This document shows, piece after piece, positions 45,029 through 53,047 of a DNA stretch of 64,000 bases; positions within the stretch are counted from its first letter, which is position 1, and each line of letters opens with the position of its first letter. The notes beneath the pieces are model-generated. The model saw nothing but the letters and a program-made list of their open reading frames with translations, was not told the origin of the DNA and did not search any database. This DNA is from DATAZK01 sp963731205 (GTDB lineage Bacteria > Actinomycetota > Actinomycetes > Frankiales > Frankiaceae), in assembly GCA_963731205.1 (NCBI GenBank), contig CAVSUJ010000001.1, forward strand, positions 682,001 through 746,000. The letters run 5' to 3'. The translations under genes and the position numbers were made by a program.

Positions 45029-45931
45029 ATGGGCATCCGACGACCGAGGGGCGCGCACGCCCGGCCCCGCTCCATCGCCACCCTTCGCGCGGCGGCGATC
45101 GGCGCCTCGGTGGCAGCCCTGACCTCGCTGCCGCTGCTCGCCCCGACCGCGGCACTGGCGACCGCCACGCCTACGCTCGATGGCACCGGCGTCATCACGC
45201 TGATCCACGCCGTGCCCGGCCTCGTCGCCGATGTATCGGTCGACGGCAAGGTGGCCATCACGGGCTTCACGGCGTCGCGCGTCACCGATCCGGTTACTCT
45301 GAGTGCTGGTTCGCACACGGTTTCCATCAAAGCGGACAACGGCCCTGACGCCGGCAAGGTCGTCCTCACCGCGACGCTCAACATCATCGCCGGGACGACC
45401 TCGACGGCCGTCGTCGGGCTGACACCGAGCGGCGCCCCGAAGGCCTACGTCTTCCCCGAAATGCCGATCTCGGTCCCGAACGGCCAGGCAGCAGTGGTCG
45501 TCCGCCACGTCGCCGACACCGGAACCATCAAGCTCAACGTCGATGGCGCCACGCTGCCCGGAACTCTTGCCAACGGAGCGACGGAAACCACCGACACGGC
45601 GCCGGGAACGCATCACGTCGTCGTCGAGTCGCCGGCAGGAGCCACCATCCTCAGCGCGCAGTCCGCACCGCTGGAGGCCGACCGCGTCACCACGCTGTAC
45701 CTGACCGGAAGCCAGCCCGCAAAGACGCTCGCCTGGGTGGCGACCACTAGGCTGGCCTCTTCGCTCACGTCGCTGAGCGCGATCCCGACCGGTGACGGCA
45801 GCACGGAGCACGTCCTGATGACCAACCGGGCCGAGGTGTCGGTCGGTGCGGCGGCAGCGGTGGCACTCGCTCTCGGCGCTGGAGCCTTCTTCCTGACCCG
45901 TAGGAGAGCCCTAGCTCGTGTCGACGCATAG
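45029..45931 (+). CDS. DUF4397 secreted protein with C-terminal membrane anchor
   Basis: This 300-residue protein has a Sec signal peptide (basic start, then AAAIGASVAALTSLPLL and an Ala-rich cleavage region), a DUF4397 beta-rich domain (ITLIHAVPGLVADVSVDGKV, TLSAGSHTVSIKADN and VVRHVADTGTIKLNVDG), and a C-terminal helix VGAAAAVALALGAGAFFL followed by TRRRA. The tail is a membrane stop-transfer, not an LPXTG sorting signal. ATG 45029 is chosen, with GGGGGA upstream, over a GTG at 44978. It overlaps the sortase gene by 14 bases, so the two are made together. DUF4397 domains are thought to be adhesive or structural. Confidence 0.87.
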   Translation: MGIRRPRGAHARPRSIATLRAAAIGASVAALTSLPLLAPTAALATATPTLDGTGVITLIHAVPGLVADVSVDGKVAITGFTASRVTDPVTLSAGSHTVSIKADNGPDAGKVVLTATLNIIAGTTSTAVVGLTPSGAPKAYVFPEMPISVPNGQAAVVVRHVADTGTIKLNVDGATLPGTLANGATETTDTAPGTHHVVVESPAGATILSAQSAPLEADRVTTLYLTGSQPAKTLAWVATTRLASSLTSLSAIPTGDGSTEHVLMTNRAEVSVGAAAAVALALGAGAFFLTRRRALARVDA

Positions 45932-46691
45932 GAAGCCGCCCAACCGGCTGACCCCGCTCTACACGGCGATCGCCGTGGCGGTCGTCGCCTTCGCGGTCAT
46001 CCTTGGCTTCGGCGGCTCGTCCAAGAAGAACACGCCCAGCGCTGACGTCAGCCCGAAGACGCCGACGCCGTCGTCCGGAACAGCATCATCGCCGGGGACC
46101 CCGACGGCGTCCGTTTCCACGACACACTCCTCATCGACGCCATCCCCCACGCCGAGCCCCAAACCCTCTCCCAAGCCGTCGGCGACCTCCACCGGGCTCG
46201 GGACGTCCGATGCCACGCTGCACGGGCTCTCGGAGCGGGTCATGGAGCAGCCGGTACGCATTCGCATCCCGGCGCTCAAGGTGAACGCGCCGATCATCCC
46301 GGCCGCCGTCGACGCGAGCGGCGCGCTCCAGGTCCCGGCAAATGTCTTTCAGGCCGCCTGGTTTCAGGCCGGCAATGCGCCGGGCCAGCCGGGCACCGCG
46401 ATCGTCGCCGCCCATGTGGACTTCCAGGGAGCCCTCGGCTTGTTCAACGGCCTGCACACGCTGCCCCGCGGATCTGCGATCTACGTGACCGACGCCAGCG
46501 GTCACGTCAGGGTCTTTCACTCGACCACCGGAACCCTCGCGCCCAAGAGCGACCCGAGCACCGTGGAGTCACTGGCCGCCGCCGCGGCCAAGCCCGGTCA
46601 GGTGCGCCTCGCGCTGATCACCTGCGGCGGTGATCTGAACTACGCAAAGCACAGCTACTACGACAACTTCGTGCTGCTGGCCGATCTGTGA
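45918..46691 (+). CDS. Class F sortase
   Basis: This 257-residue membrane transpeptidase starts at GTG 45918. It has an N-terminal helix (TAIAVAVVAFAVILGFGG), a Thr/Ser/Pro stalk to about residue 95, and a sortase domain with RIRIPALKVNAPI, the catalytic His in IVAAHVDFQ and the catalytic Cys in LALITCGGD, typical of class F. The position where an Arg is often seen near the end of the domain reads SYYDNFVLL, so the third catalytic residue is not obvious. It overlaps the DUF4397 gene. No LPXTG-type substrate is visible in the window. Confidence 0.87.
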   Translation: MSTHRKPPNRLTPLYTAIAVAVVAFAVILGFGGSSKKNTPSADVSPKTPTPSSGTASSPGTPTASVSTTHSSSTPSPTPSPKPSPKPSATSTGLGTSDATLHGLSERVMEQPVRIRIPALKVNAPIIPAAVDASGALQVPANVFQAAWFQAGNAPGQPGTAIVAAHVDFQGALGLFNGLHTLPRGSAIYVTDASGHVRVFHSTTGTLAPKSDPSTVESLAAAAAKPGQVRLALITCGGDLNYAKHSYYDNFVLLADL

Positions 46692-46721
46692 GTCCACTCC
46701 TGGCCAAGGCCGGGCAACGCC

Positions 46722-47663
46722 TCAGGCGGACCGCGCCGGCTTCCCGTACACGATCTTGTCAAGCTCGTCGAGGACGGTGGGTTCAGCCGTCACGTCGAAT
46801 TTTCGTCCAAAGTCCGCACCGCTGGCCAATGCCCGCGGAAGGTCTTCCAGGGTAAGCGTCTTCGGATGATTCATGCGCGTGTCTTTGAAGTCAAAATAAC
46901 GACGTGGGTCATTGGCGATGACAAATCCGGCGTTGTTGAGCACCACCGTCTGCGTGAACGCCTCGACGGGCGACAAGGCGTGCTCAAACATGTCGACCAT
47001 CGCCGGATCGGACTCTGACCGCTCGAGTAGATAGAGGGCGACCGGCCACCTGAGCGAGCAGAAGGCCGAGCCTCCGTACAGACGGAAGTCAGGCCCGAAA
47101 GCCGACCGGCGGCGGACCCCGACCGCGAGACCGTACGCCACGTGGACGCGAACGAACGGCTGTATCCGGTTCAGCAACTGCAGTGGGCGAAGCTGCTTGG
47201 CGCGCCGAGCACTGAGGCGCATCAGCCGATGATGGCGGAACAGATAGCGAGACCGGGCCCGATGAATGGGCCACCGGCTGTCAGCACCGAACGGGTCGAA
47301 ATACTCCATGAACCCGTCGACAGTTGCATTCTGCAAGTCCGACTCGATCTCTTGCACCGGCCGCAGGGGGTAGTCCTGCCCAGTCAGATTGACCACCCAG
47401 TCGACGGTCTGGCCGGTTTCGCGCAGCCAGCGAACGGCGTCGAGGTAGCGGCGCACGTGGCTGAAGTCGCCATAGCCGCCCGGCTGATAGTCGATGGTGA
47501 CGCGCCCCAGAGCGGTCAACGAGGCCTGGTCGAGAGGCTGGCCAGTTTCGTCGTGACTGATGTGGACTATCGAACCAGGACTCTGCAGCCGCAGCGTCCG
47601 GACCAGGCGTAGAACCTGCTCGGGGTCGCGATGCGACTGGACCAGATAAGCGACGGTGACCAT
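46722..47663 (-). CDS. GT14-family beta-1,6-N-acetylglucosaminyltransferase-like protein
   Basis: This 313-residue protein has the core-2/I-branching (GT14) pattern: VAYLVQSHRDPEQVLRLVRTL (about residues 4-24), VHISHDETG, DWVVNLTGQDYPLRP and GGSAFCSLRWPVALYLLE. Bacterial members transfer GlcNAc or related sugars to surface or secreted glycans; donor and acceptor are unknown. AGGAAG precedes the ATG. It converges with the sortase gene. Its location beside surface-protein genes suggests an envelope role. Confidence 0.83.
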   Translation of the reverse strand: MVTVAYLVQSHRDPEQVLRLVRTLRLQSPGSIVHISHDETGQPLDQASLTALGRVTIDYQPGGYGDFSHVRRYLDAVRWLRETGQTVDWVVNLTGQDYPLRPVQEIESDLQNATVDGFMEYFDPFGADSRWPIHRARSRYLFRHHRLMRLSARRAKQLRPLQLLNRIQPFVRVHVAYGLAVGVRRRSAFGPDFRLYGGSAFCSLRWPVALYLLERSESDPAMVDMFEHALSPVEAFTQTVVLNNAGFVIANDPRRYFDFKDTRMNHPKTLTLEDLPRALASGADFGRKFDVTAEPTVLDELDKIVYGKPARSA

Positions 47664-47889
47664 GACTTCCTAGGGTGAGAGCTGCAAAAGGAGTGTCCCA
47701 TGCCGCGGAGGAAGAAAAGGGCGAAATGGTGACGCCGGGTTTGCGCTCAGTAGCGAGCCCAACGCCGGTCGGACTCTTGCGGCCCACTTGTAGCAACCAG
47801 CCTGAGTGAATCTGGGCCAGTGTCATCGGCGGACCGCCGTGATGGCGCGCGCTTCCTCGTGTAGCCTCCGACCTGCAAATCTTCAGCTG

Positions 47890-47961
47890 GGGCGATTAGC
47901 TCAGGGGGAGAGCGCTTCCCTGACACGGAAGAGGTCGTAGGTTCAAATCCTACATCGCCCA
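47890..47961 (+). tRNA. tRNA-Val (anticodon GAC)
   Basis: The acceptor stem GGGCGAT pairs with ATCGCCC; D-arm GCTCAGGGGGAGAGC, anticodon arm CTTCC-CTGACAC-GGAAG (GAC) and T-arm GTAGGTTCAAATCCTAC are complete, with no encoded CCA. A strong terminator follows 22 bases later. Confidence 0.98.
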
Positions 47962-47983
47962 CGCGCGTTACTGCAGGTCAGAG

Positions 47984-48015
47984 GCCCGTCGTCGATCGTG
48001 ACGACGGGCTTTCTT
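47984..48015 (+). terminator. Intrinsic terminator after tRNA-Val
   Basis: GCCCGTCGTC at 47984-47993 and GACGACGGGC at 48000-48009 form a perfect 10-bp stem with a 6-base loop, followed by TTTCTT. It ends the tRNA-Val transcript. Confidence 0.93.
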
Positions 48016-48126
48016 GCGGTCCGGGCGCCGGTGGCGTGTGCTGCGCGCGCCCGGGGCCCGGATTGCGTAGCGTCTTATCCACACCTTTCGGACGTGCGAT
48101 CACCTCCGCCCCGGCGAAGGTTACTG

Positions 48127-48142
48127 TCGAACATGTATTCGA
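48127..48142. promoter_or_regulatory. SOS-box-like site upstream of the DUF2786 gene
   Basis: The sequence TCGAACATGTATTCGA matches the LexA consensus TCGAAC-N4-GTTCGA at all but one fixed position (A for G). It lies 15 bases before the start codon, a position where LexA would block transcription. LexA binding is predicted, not shown. Confidence 0.6.
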
Positions 48143-48157
48143 ATCCAGGGAGGATGC

Positions 48158-48916
48158 ATGTCCGGGGACGACAGGATGCTCGAACGGGTGCGGCGGTTGC
48201 TGTCCAAGGCCGAAGGGGCCGCGACGGAAGCGGAGCGCGACGCCTACAACGGCAAGGCCGCCGAGCTCATCGCGCGCTACGGCATAGCGGAAGCGCTGCT
48301 CGCGGCGAAGGAATCCACCTCGCCGCTGCCGGCCGATCGGGTCGTTGATCTCGACGCGCCCTACGCCCGCGACAAGGCGTCGCTGCTATCGGCCGTCGCC
48401 GGGCCGCTCGGCGTGCGGGGTGTGCTGTGCAGCGCCCGAAGTGCGGCGGGCACACGGCTGTCGATGCATCTGTTCGGGATGAGCTCTGACCTCGACCGGG
48501 TCGATGTGCTCTACACCTCGCTGCTGGTGCAGGCGGCGCACGGTCTCGCAGTGGCGCGGCCGGCTGATGCGTATGAGTCCGTCGCCGCCTATCGGCGCTC
48601 CTGGATGCTCGGTTTCGCCTACACGATCCAGCAGCGGCTCATCTCTGCCGAACGAGCGGCAGCGGAGCGGGCCGAGTCGGCGCGGGCAGATTCCGTACGC
48701 CAGCACGATTGCGCTCCCGGGCCCTCCGTCAGCTTGGTGCTCGCTGACCGGGCAGCAATCGTCGACGGGGCGGTGTCGGCCGCGTATCCACGGCTGCGCA
48801 CGGCACCGAGCCGGATGCTGTCGGGGACTGGTTCCGCTGCCGGAGCAGCCGCTGCTCGCCGGGCTGACCTCGGTGGTCAGCGCCTGGGCAGACGCACGCG
48901 TCCGGCATTGCGATGA
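48158..48916 (+). CDS. DUF2786 domain protein
   Basis: This 252-residue protein opens with the DUF2786 helical segment MLERVRRLLSKAEGAATEAERDAYNGKAAEL (about residues 7-37) and includes a YRRSWMLGFAYTIQQRL block. The C-terminus is rich in Gly and Arg with the common pattern ADLGG. Some phage and actinobacterial proteins share this domain; function is unknown. GGGAGG lies just upstream of the ATG, and an SOS-like box lies immediately before that. It is not fused to a peptidase. It ends about 60 bases before the adenylate kinase gene. Confidence 0.83.
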   Translation: MSGDDRMLERVRRLLSKAEGAATEAERDAYNGKAAELIARYGIAEALLAAKESTSPLPADRVVDLDAPYARDKASLLSAVAGPLGVRGVLCSARSAAGTRLSMHLFGMSSDLDRVDVLYTSLLVQAAHGLAVARPADAYESVAAYRRSWMLGFAYTIQQRLISAERAAAERAESARADSVRQHDCAPGPSVSLVLADRAAIVDGAVSAAYPRLRTAPSRMLSGTGSAAGAAAARRADLGGQRLGRRTRPALR

Positions 48917-48977
48917 GCGGCGATGAGCCGGTGAGCAGCCGCCCGCGCCGTTCAGGCCGCCCGGTACGGTCGGGCCC

Positions 48978-49556
48978 ATGAGAATCCTGCTGCTCGCTCC
49001 GCCGGGTGCCGGCAAGGGCACGCAGGGCAAGCTCCTTTCCGAGCACTACGGCATCCCGCACATTGCCACCGGTGATCTGCTTCGCGATCACGTCGAACGC
49101 GGCACCGAGGTCGGGCGGGAGGTGAAGAGCCAGCTGGACCGTGGCGAGCTGGTCTCTGATCAGCTGGTGCTGAAGATGGTGCAGGGCGCACTGGAGAGTG
49201 GCGACGCGCCATCGGGTTACATCCTCGACGGGTTTCCCCGCACGGTGCACCAAGCTGTCGAGGGCCGCATGGCGGCTGAACCCTTGGGGCTGGCAGCGCA
49301 GGCCGCGATCTACCTCGCGGCCGACGAGGCCGAGCTCGTCCGGCGGTTGCTGCATCGCGCCGAAGAGGAAGGCCGCAAGGACGACACCGAGGAAGTGATC
49401 CGGCAGCGGCTGGAGACCTACCAGAACGAGACGGCACCCGTCATCGACCACTACCGCGATCGCGGCATGCTCATCGAGGTCGACGGGATGCAGCCCATCG
49501 AGAAAGTGACCGACGACATCGTCGCATTGCTGTCGCAAATGCTTCCGGAGGGCTGA
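48978..49556 (+). CDS. adk: Adenylate kinase (short form)
   Basis: This 192-residue nucleoside monophosphate kinase interconverts ATP+AMP and 2 ADP. It has the P-loop APPGAGKGTQG, the AMP-binding IATGDLLRDHV and GYILDGFPRT, and a short lid (EEGRKDDTEEVIRQRL) without zinc cysteines. Canonical actinobacterial adk sits in the secY-map ribosomal operon, so this copy may be a second adenylate kinase, but that cannot be confirmed here. Stop-to-stop spacing with the convergent oxidoreductase gene is four bases. Confidence 0.93.
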   Translation: MRILLLAPPGAGKGTQGKLLSEHYGIPHIATGDLLRDHVERGTEVGREVKSQLDRGELVSDQLVLKMVQGALESGDAPSGYILDGFPRTVHQAVEGRMAAEPLGLAAQAAIYLAADEAELVRRLLHRAEEEGRKDDTEEVIRQRLETYQNETAPVIDHYRDRGMLIEVDGMQPIEKVTDDIVALLSQMLPEG

Positions 49557-49560
49557 AAAG

Positions 49561-50511
49561 CTAGCGGGTGCAGTCGATCACGAGCTTGCCCGTCAGCGAG
49601 CGATCGGTGAGCGCATCGAATGCAGCGGCTATCTCGCTGAGCGGGAGCACCCGGCCGACATGGATGCGCATCCGGCCCGCTTCGAGCGCGGCAGCGGCCG
49701 CCAGAGCCCCGGCGTGGCGTTCGTCTGCCGAGAGTCCGAGCCCTCCGTAGCCGAGGATCTTTTGCGAAGCGCGGTAGATGGGCTGCAGCGCCAGCTCTGA
49801 CTGTGAGCCGGCGCTGGTGCCGAAAAGGACGTGACGCCCCCTGGGCGCCAGGACCGACAGCGCTGCCGCGGTGAAGCCGGCGCCGAGCGGGTCGAAGGTC
49901 ACCGTGGGCTGGAAGTCGCGGGCTCCGGCAGCAAGCGAATCGGCGTCGGCGACGAACGCGTCGCCGCCGAAGGCGCGCACGGCTGCAGCCTTGCCCTCGC
50001 TGCCGCATTGCCCGAGTACGCGAGCCCCAGCGGCGAGCGCGAGTGAGACGATGGCCAGCCCGACCCCGCCGGCAGCACCCAGGACGAGCACCCGGTCATC
50101 GGCGGTCACCTGGCCGACCTCGTCGACCGTCTTGTGAGCGGTGACCCCGACGACACCCAGGCCCGCGGCGGCATGAAGGTCGACCGCGTCGTCGAGCGCG
50201 ATCACCTTGTCGCGCGCGACCACGACCGCTTCGGCCCAGGTGCCGTCCGACGTGGTGCCGAGCCCTCCCCCACTGGCGATCGCCACGGGAGAACCCTCGA
50301 GCCACCCGGCACCCTCGCCGCCGAGCGTCCGGGGAACCGGACCGTCCGCGGCCACCCGGCCCTCAGCGGCATAGCGATCGACGGGATTGACACCCGCAGC
50401 AGCGAGTTCGACGACCACCTCACCGGGTCCCGGTTCGCGTAGCGCCACCTCCTCGATGCGCAGCGGCTCTCCATGAGCGGTCAGGCGGGCGGCGCGAATG
50501 AAACGTGGCAT
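49561..50511 (-). CDS. Quinone oxidoreductase-like zinc-type dehydrogenase (MDR family)
   Basis: This 316-residue medium-chain dehydrogenase/reductase contains a GroES-like N-domain (REPGPGEVVVELAAAGVNPVDRY, about residues 25-47) and a Rossmann domain with the nucleotide-binding VLGAAGGVGLAIVSLA. The structural zinc Cys cluster is absent, as in quinone oxidoreductases. ATG 50511 is used because it follows the upstream gene's stop (50513) by one base and starts the conserved domain; the longer frame overlaps manC. Substrate unknown. Confidence 0.88.
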   Translation of the reverse strand: MPRFIRAARLTAHGEPLRIEEVALREPGPGEVVVELAAAGVNPVDRYAAEGRVAADGPVPRTLGGEGAGWLEGSPVAIASGGGLGTTSDGTWAEAVVVARDKVIALDDAVDLHAAAGLGVVGVTAHKTVDEVGQVTADDRVLVLGAAGGVGLAIVSLALAAGARVLGQCGSEGKAAAVRAFGGDAFVADADSLAAGARDFQPTVTFDPLGAGFTAAALSVLAPRGRHVLFGTSAGSQSELALQPIYRASQKILGYGGLGLSADERHAGALAAAAALEAGRMRIHVGRVLPLSEIAAAFDALTDRSLTGKLVIDCTR

Positions 50512-50512
50512 G

Positions 50513-53047
50513 TCAGCGAGCTTCCCGTTCGCGGCTCTCGGACACCGGCGAGCCGATGGCATCGGCGACGAAGCCGCCCCACTTCTCCAGCAGCCGCGCC
50601 GAATCGGCGGTGTCGGTGCCCTCGGCCCAGAGGTGAGTGATCGCCTCGGCGGGGTCCGGGATCACCAGCACCCAGCGCCCGTCCGGAAGGACCACCTTCA
50701 CGCCATCGGTCGTGTCGGTGCGGGCGGTTCCGGCGTGCTCGACGACCTCGCGCATCACGGCGCCCTTGGCCGCCCACGGCGTCGGAACCGACCGCCGCAC
50801 AACGGCGGCGGCCGGGATGCGCGCGTCGATCTCCGAGAGGGTCAGCTGGGTGCGTGCGATGAGGCCGGCCATCCGCACGAACGCCGCGGTCCCGTCGAGC
50901 GCCGGCGCGAACTCGGGTACGACGAATCCCCCGCGCCCGTCGCCGGCGAACGCGACCTGCCGGGCCGAGGCGGCTCGCGTCAGAGCCTCCGGCGAGGTCG
51001 AGGTCCAGATGACGCCGACGCCGTGGAAGTTGCACACCTGCTCGGCGACCCGGGTGGTGGTGACCGGCAGTGCGACGTCACGCCCTCGACTCTCTGCGGC
51101 GACCAGGTCGAGCATGACGAGCAGGGCGCGCTCTTCGCGGATCAGCTCACCGCGCTCGTTCACCAGCGCGATCCGTTCCCCGACAGGATCGAAGCGCAGC
51201 CCGAACGCCGCCCGCGAACCGGCGACGAGCTCCCCCAGGCGTTCCAGGTCGCTCATCCTGCTCGCCAGCGATTCCGCCGTCGCGCTCTGGTCGAGCCGGC
51301 CGTTCACGGTCAGCACGTCGACTCCGAGCCGCCCCAGCAGGCCGGGCAGCACGAGTGACTGCGAGCCCCCCGCGCAGTCGATGACCACCTTCAAGCCGGC
51401 CTCGCGCAGCCGGCGGGTGTCGATGCGGTCACACAGATCCTGCACGTAGGTGTCCTGGGTACGGGTGGCGAAATGCAGCTCGGCGATCTCCCCCGGGAAC
51501 GCCCGGCGAAACTCCTGCCGGGTGTAGATCCGCTCGAGCTTGCGCGCGGCTGTACGGGAGATGTCGGCGCCCTGCTCGTCGATGAAGACCAGATCGATGC
51601 TCTGCGGGTCTCCCGGCGAGGTGCGCATCATGATCCCGCCGACCGACTCCGACACCCGCACGTCCCACCGGATGATCGGCATCGTCGAGACTTCCAGGTC
51701 GCGCACCTCGATCGCGCTGGCCGTCAGCGCGCTGATCACGGCCCGCTTGAAAGCACGGGCCGCCCGGGAGGCATCACGCGCGACGGTGACGAGGCTGCCT
51801 TTGCGCAGGGTGGTCGCGTAGGCCGTCGCCAGCCGCACGCAGAGCTCGGGCGTGATCTCGACGTTGACCAGGCCGCTGACCCCGCGGGGCCCGAAAAGTG
51901 CGCGCTGGCCGCGTGATTCCCAGATGACGCTCTGGTTCTGCACCGTGCCGGCCTCGATGACCTTGGACGGGTAGACCGCCACGCCGTCGCCGAGGACGGC
52001 CTCCTCCTCTACGACGCAGTCGTCACCGACGATGACGCCTTCGGCGACCTGGACACCGCGCATGATGTCGGTGCGCTTGCCGATGACGCACGCTCGCAGG
52101 GAGACCTGCGGGCCGATGTAGGCGTTGTCGTGCACCACGGAACGCTCCAGCACCGCCCCGCCTTTGACGATGACGTTGCTCCCTATGACGGTGTATTCCC
52201 GCAGCGTCGCGCCCGCCTCCACCTTCGCGTAGCTGCCGATGTGCAGCGGCCCGATCAGCGCTGCTTCGGGATCGACCTCGGCGCCTTCGGCGACCCACAC
52301 CCCGGAGGAGAGCTCGAACCCGTCGATGTCGACGTTGACCGCCCGGTTCAGCACGTCGGCCTGTGCCCGCAGGTAGGACTCGGCGGTGCCGACGTCCTCC
52401 CAGTAGCCACCGGCGATCCAGCCGTAGAGCGGCGCTCCGTCGGCGAGCAGTTTCGGGAAGACGTCGGCGCTCCAGTCGACGACCGCGCCGGGTTCGACGG
52501 CATCGAGCACCTCGGGCTCCATGACGTAGATCCCGGTGTTGACGGTGTCCGAAAACACCTGGCCCCACGTGGGTTTTTCGAGGAACCGCTGGATGCGCCC
52601 GTCCTCGTCGGTGATGACGATGCCGAACTCGAGCGGGTTGGGTACCCGCTTGAGGGCGACCGTCACGAGCGCGCCGCGGCGCCGGTGGTAGGCGACCATC
52701 GCGGAGAGGTCGAAGTCGGTGAGCGCATCCCCGGAGATGACCAGAAACGGCTCGTCCCCCAGTGCTTCTGCTGCGTTACGCACGCTGCCCGCGGTACCGA
52801 GCGGGGTGCGCTCCGTCGCGTACGACAGGCTCATGCCGAGCTCGTCACCGTCGCCGAAGTACGCGCGAATGTGCGCCGCGAGGTACTGCACGGTCACGAA
52901 GGTCTCGTCGAAGTCGTGGCGCTTCAGCAGCCGCAGGACGTGTTCCATGATCGGCCGGTTCACCACTGGCAGCAGCGGCTTGGGCTGGTTGGCGGTCATC
53001 GGACGCAACCGGGTGCCCTCGCCGCCGGCCATCACCACGGCGCGCAT
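50513..53047 (-). CDS. manC: Mannose-1-phosphate guanylyltransferase fused to a degenerate phosphohexomutase domain
   Basis: This 844-residue two-domain protein has an N-terminal nucleotidyltransferase (AGGEGTRLRPMT at the start, LEKPTWGQVF, GYWEDVGTAESYL) with a left-handed beta-helix (about 230-360), then a phosphomannomutase-like half. The N-domain would make GDP-mannose, the donor for PimA and other mannosyltransferases. In the mutase half the active-site TASHNP motif is replaced by RTSPGDP, so mutase activity is doubtful. The ATG overlaps the stop of the upstream CDP-alcohol gene by one base (TGATG). The open frame beyond 53047 is a shadow. Confidence 0.88.
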   Translation of the reverse strand: MRAVVMAGGEGTRLRPMTANQPKPLLPVVNRPIMEHVLRLLKRHDFDETFVTVQYLAAHIRAYFGDGDELGMSLSYATERTPLGTAGSVRNAAEALGDEPFLVISGDALTDFDLSAMVAYHRRRGALVTVALKRVPNPLEFGIVITDEDGRIQRFLEKPTWGQVFSDTVNTGIYVMEPEVLDAVEPGAVVDWSADVFPKLLADGAPLYGWIAGGYWEDVGTAESYLRAQADVLNRAVNVDIDGFELSSGVWVAEGAEVDPEAALIGPLHIGSYAKVEAGATLREYTVIGSNVIVKGGAVLERSVVHDNAYIGPQVSLRACVIGKRTDIMRGVQVAEGVIVGDDCVVEEEAVLGDGVAVYPSKVIEAGTVQNQSVIWESRGQRALFGPRGVSGLVNVEITPELCVRLATAYATTLRKGSLVTVARDASRAARAFKRAVISALTASAIEVRDLEVSTMPIIRWDVRVSESVGGIMMRTSPGDPQSIDLVFIDEQGADISRTAARKLERIYTRQEFRRAFPGEIAELHFATRTQDTYVQDLCDRIDTRRLREAGLKVVIDCAGGSQSLVLPGLLGRLGVDVLTVNGRLDQSATAESLASRMSDLERLGELVAGSRAAFGLRFDPVGERIALVNERGELIREERALLVMLDLVAAESRGRDVALPVTTTRVAEQVCNFHGVGVIWTSTSPEALTRAASARQVAFAGDGRGGFVVPEFAPALDGTAAFVRMAGLIARTQLTLSEIDARIPAAAVVRRSVPTPWAAKGAVMREVVEHAGTARTDTTDGVKVVLPDGRWVLVIPDPAEAITHLWAEGTDTADSARLLEKWGGFVADAIGSPVSESREREAR

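Noticed and set aside
43636..47961. Integrative element at tRNA genes
   Set aside because: No integrase, transposase or duplicated tRNA end was seen; only the gene arrangement hints at gain.
47747..47962. Minus-strand frame starting MGDVGFEPTTSSV
   Set aside because: Again the tRNA-derived artefact, here from tRNA-Val(GAC).
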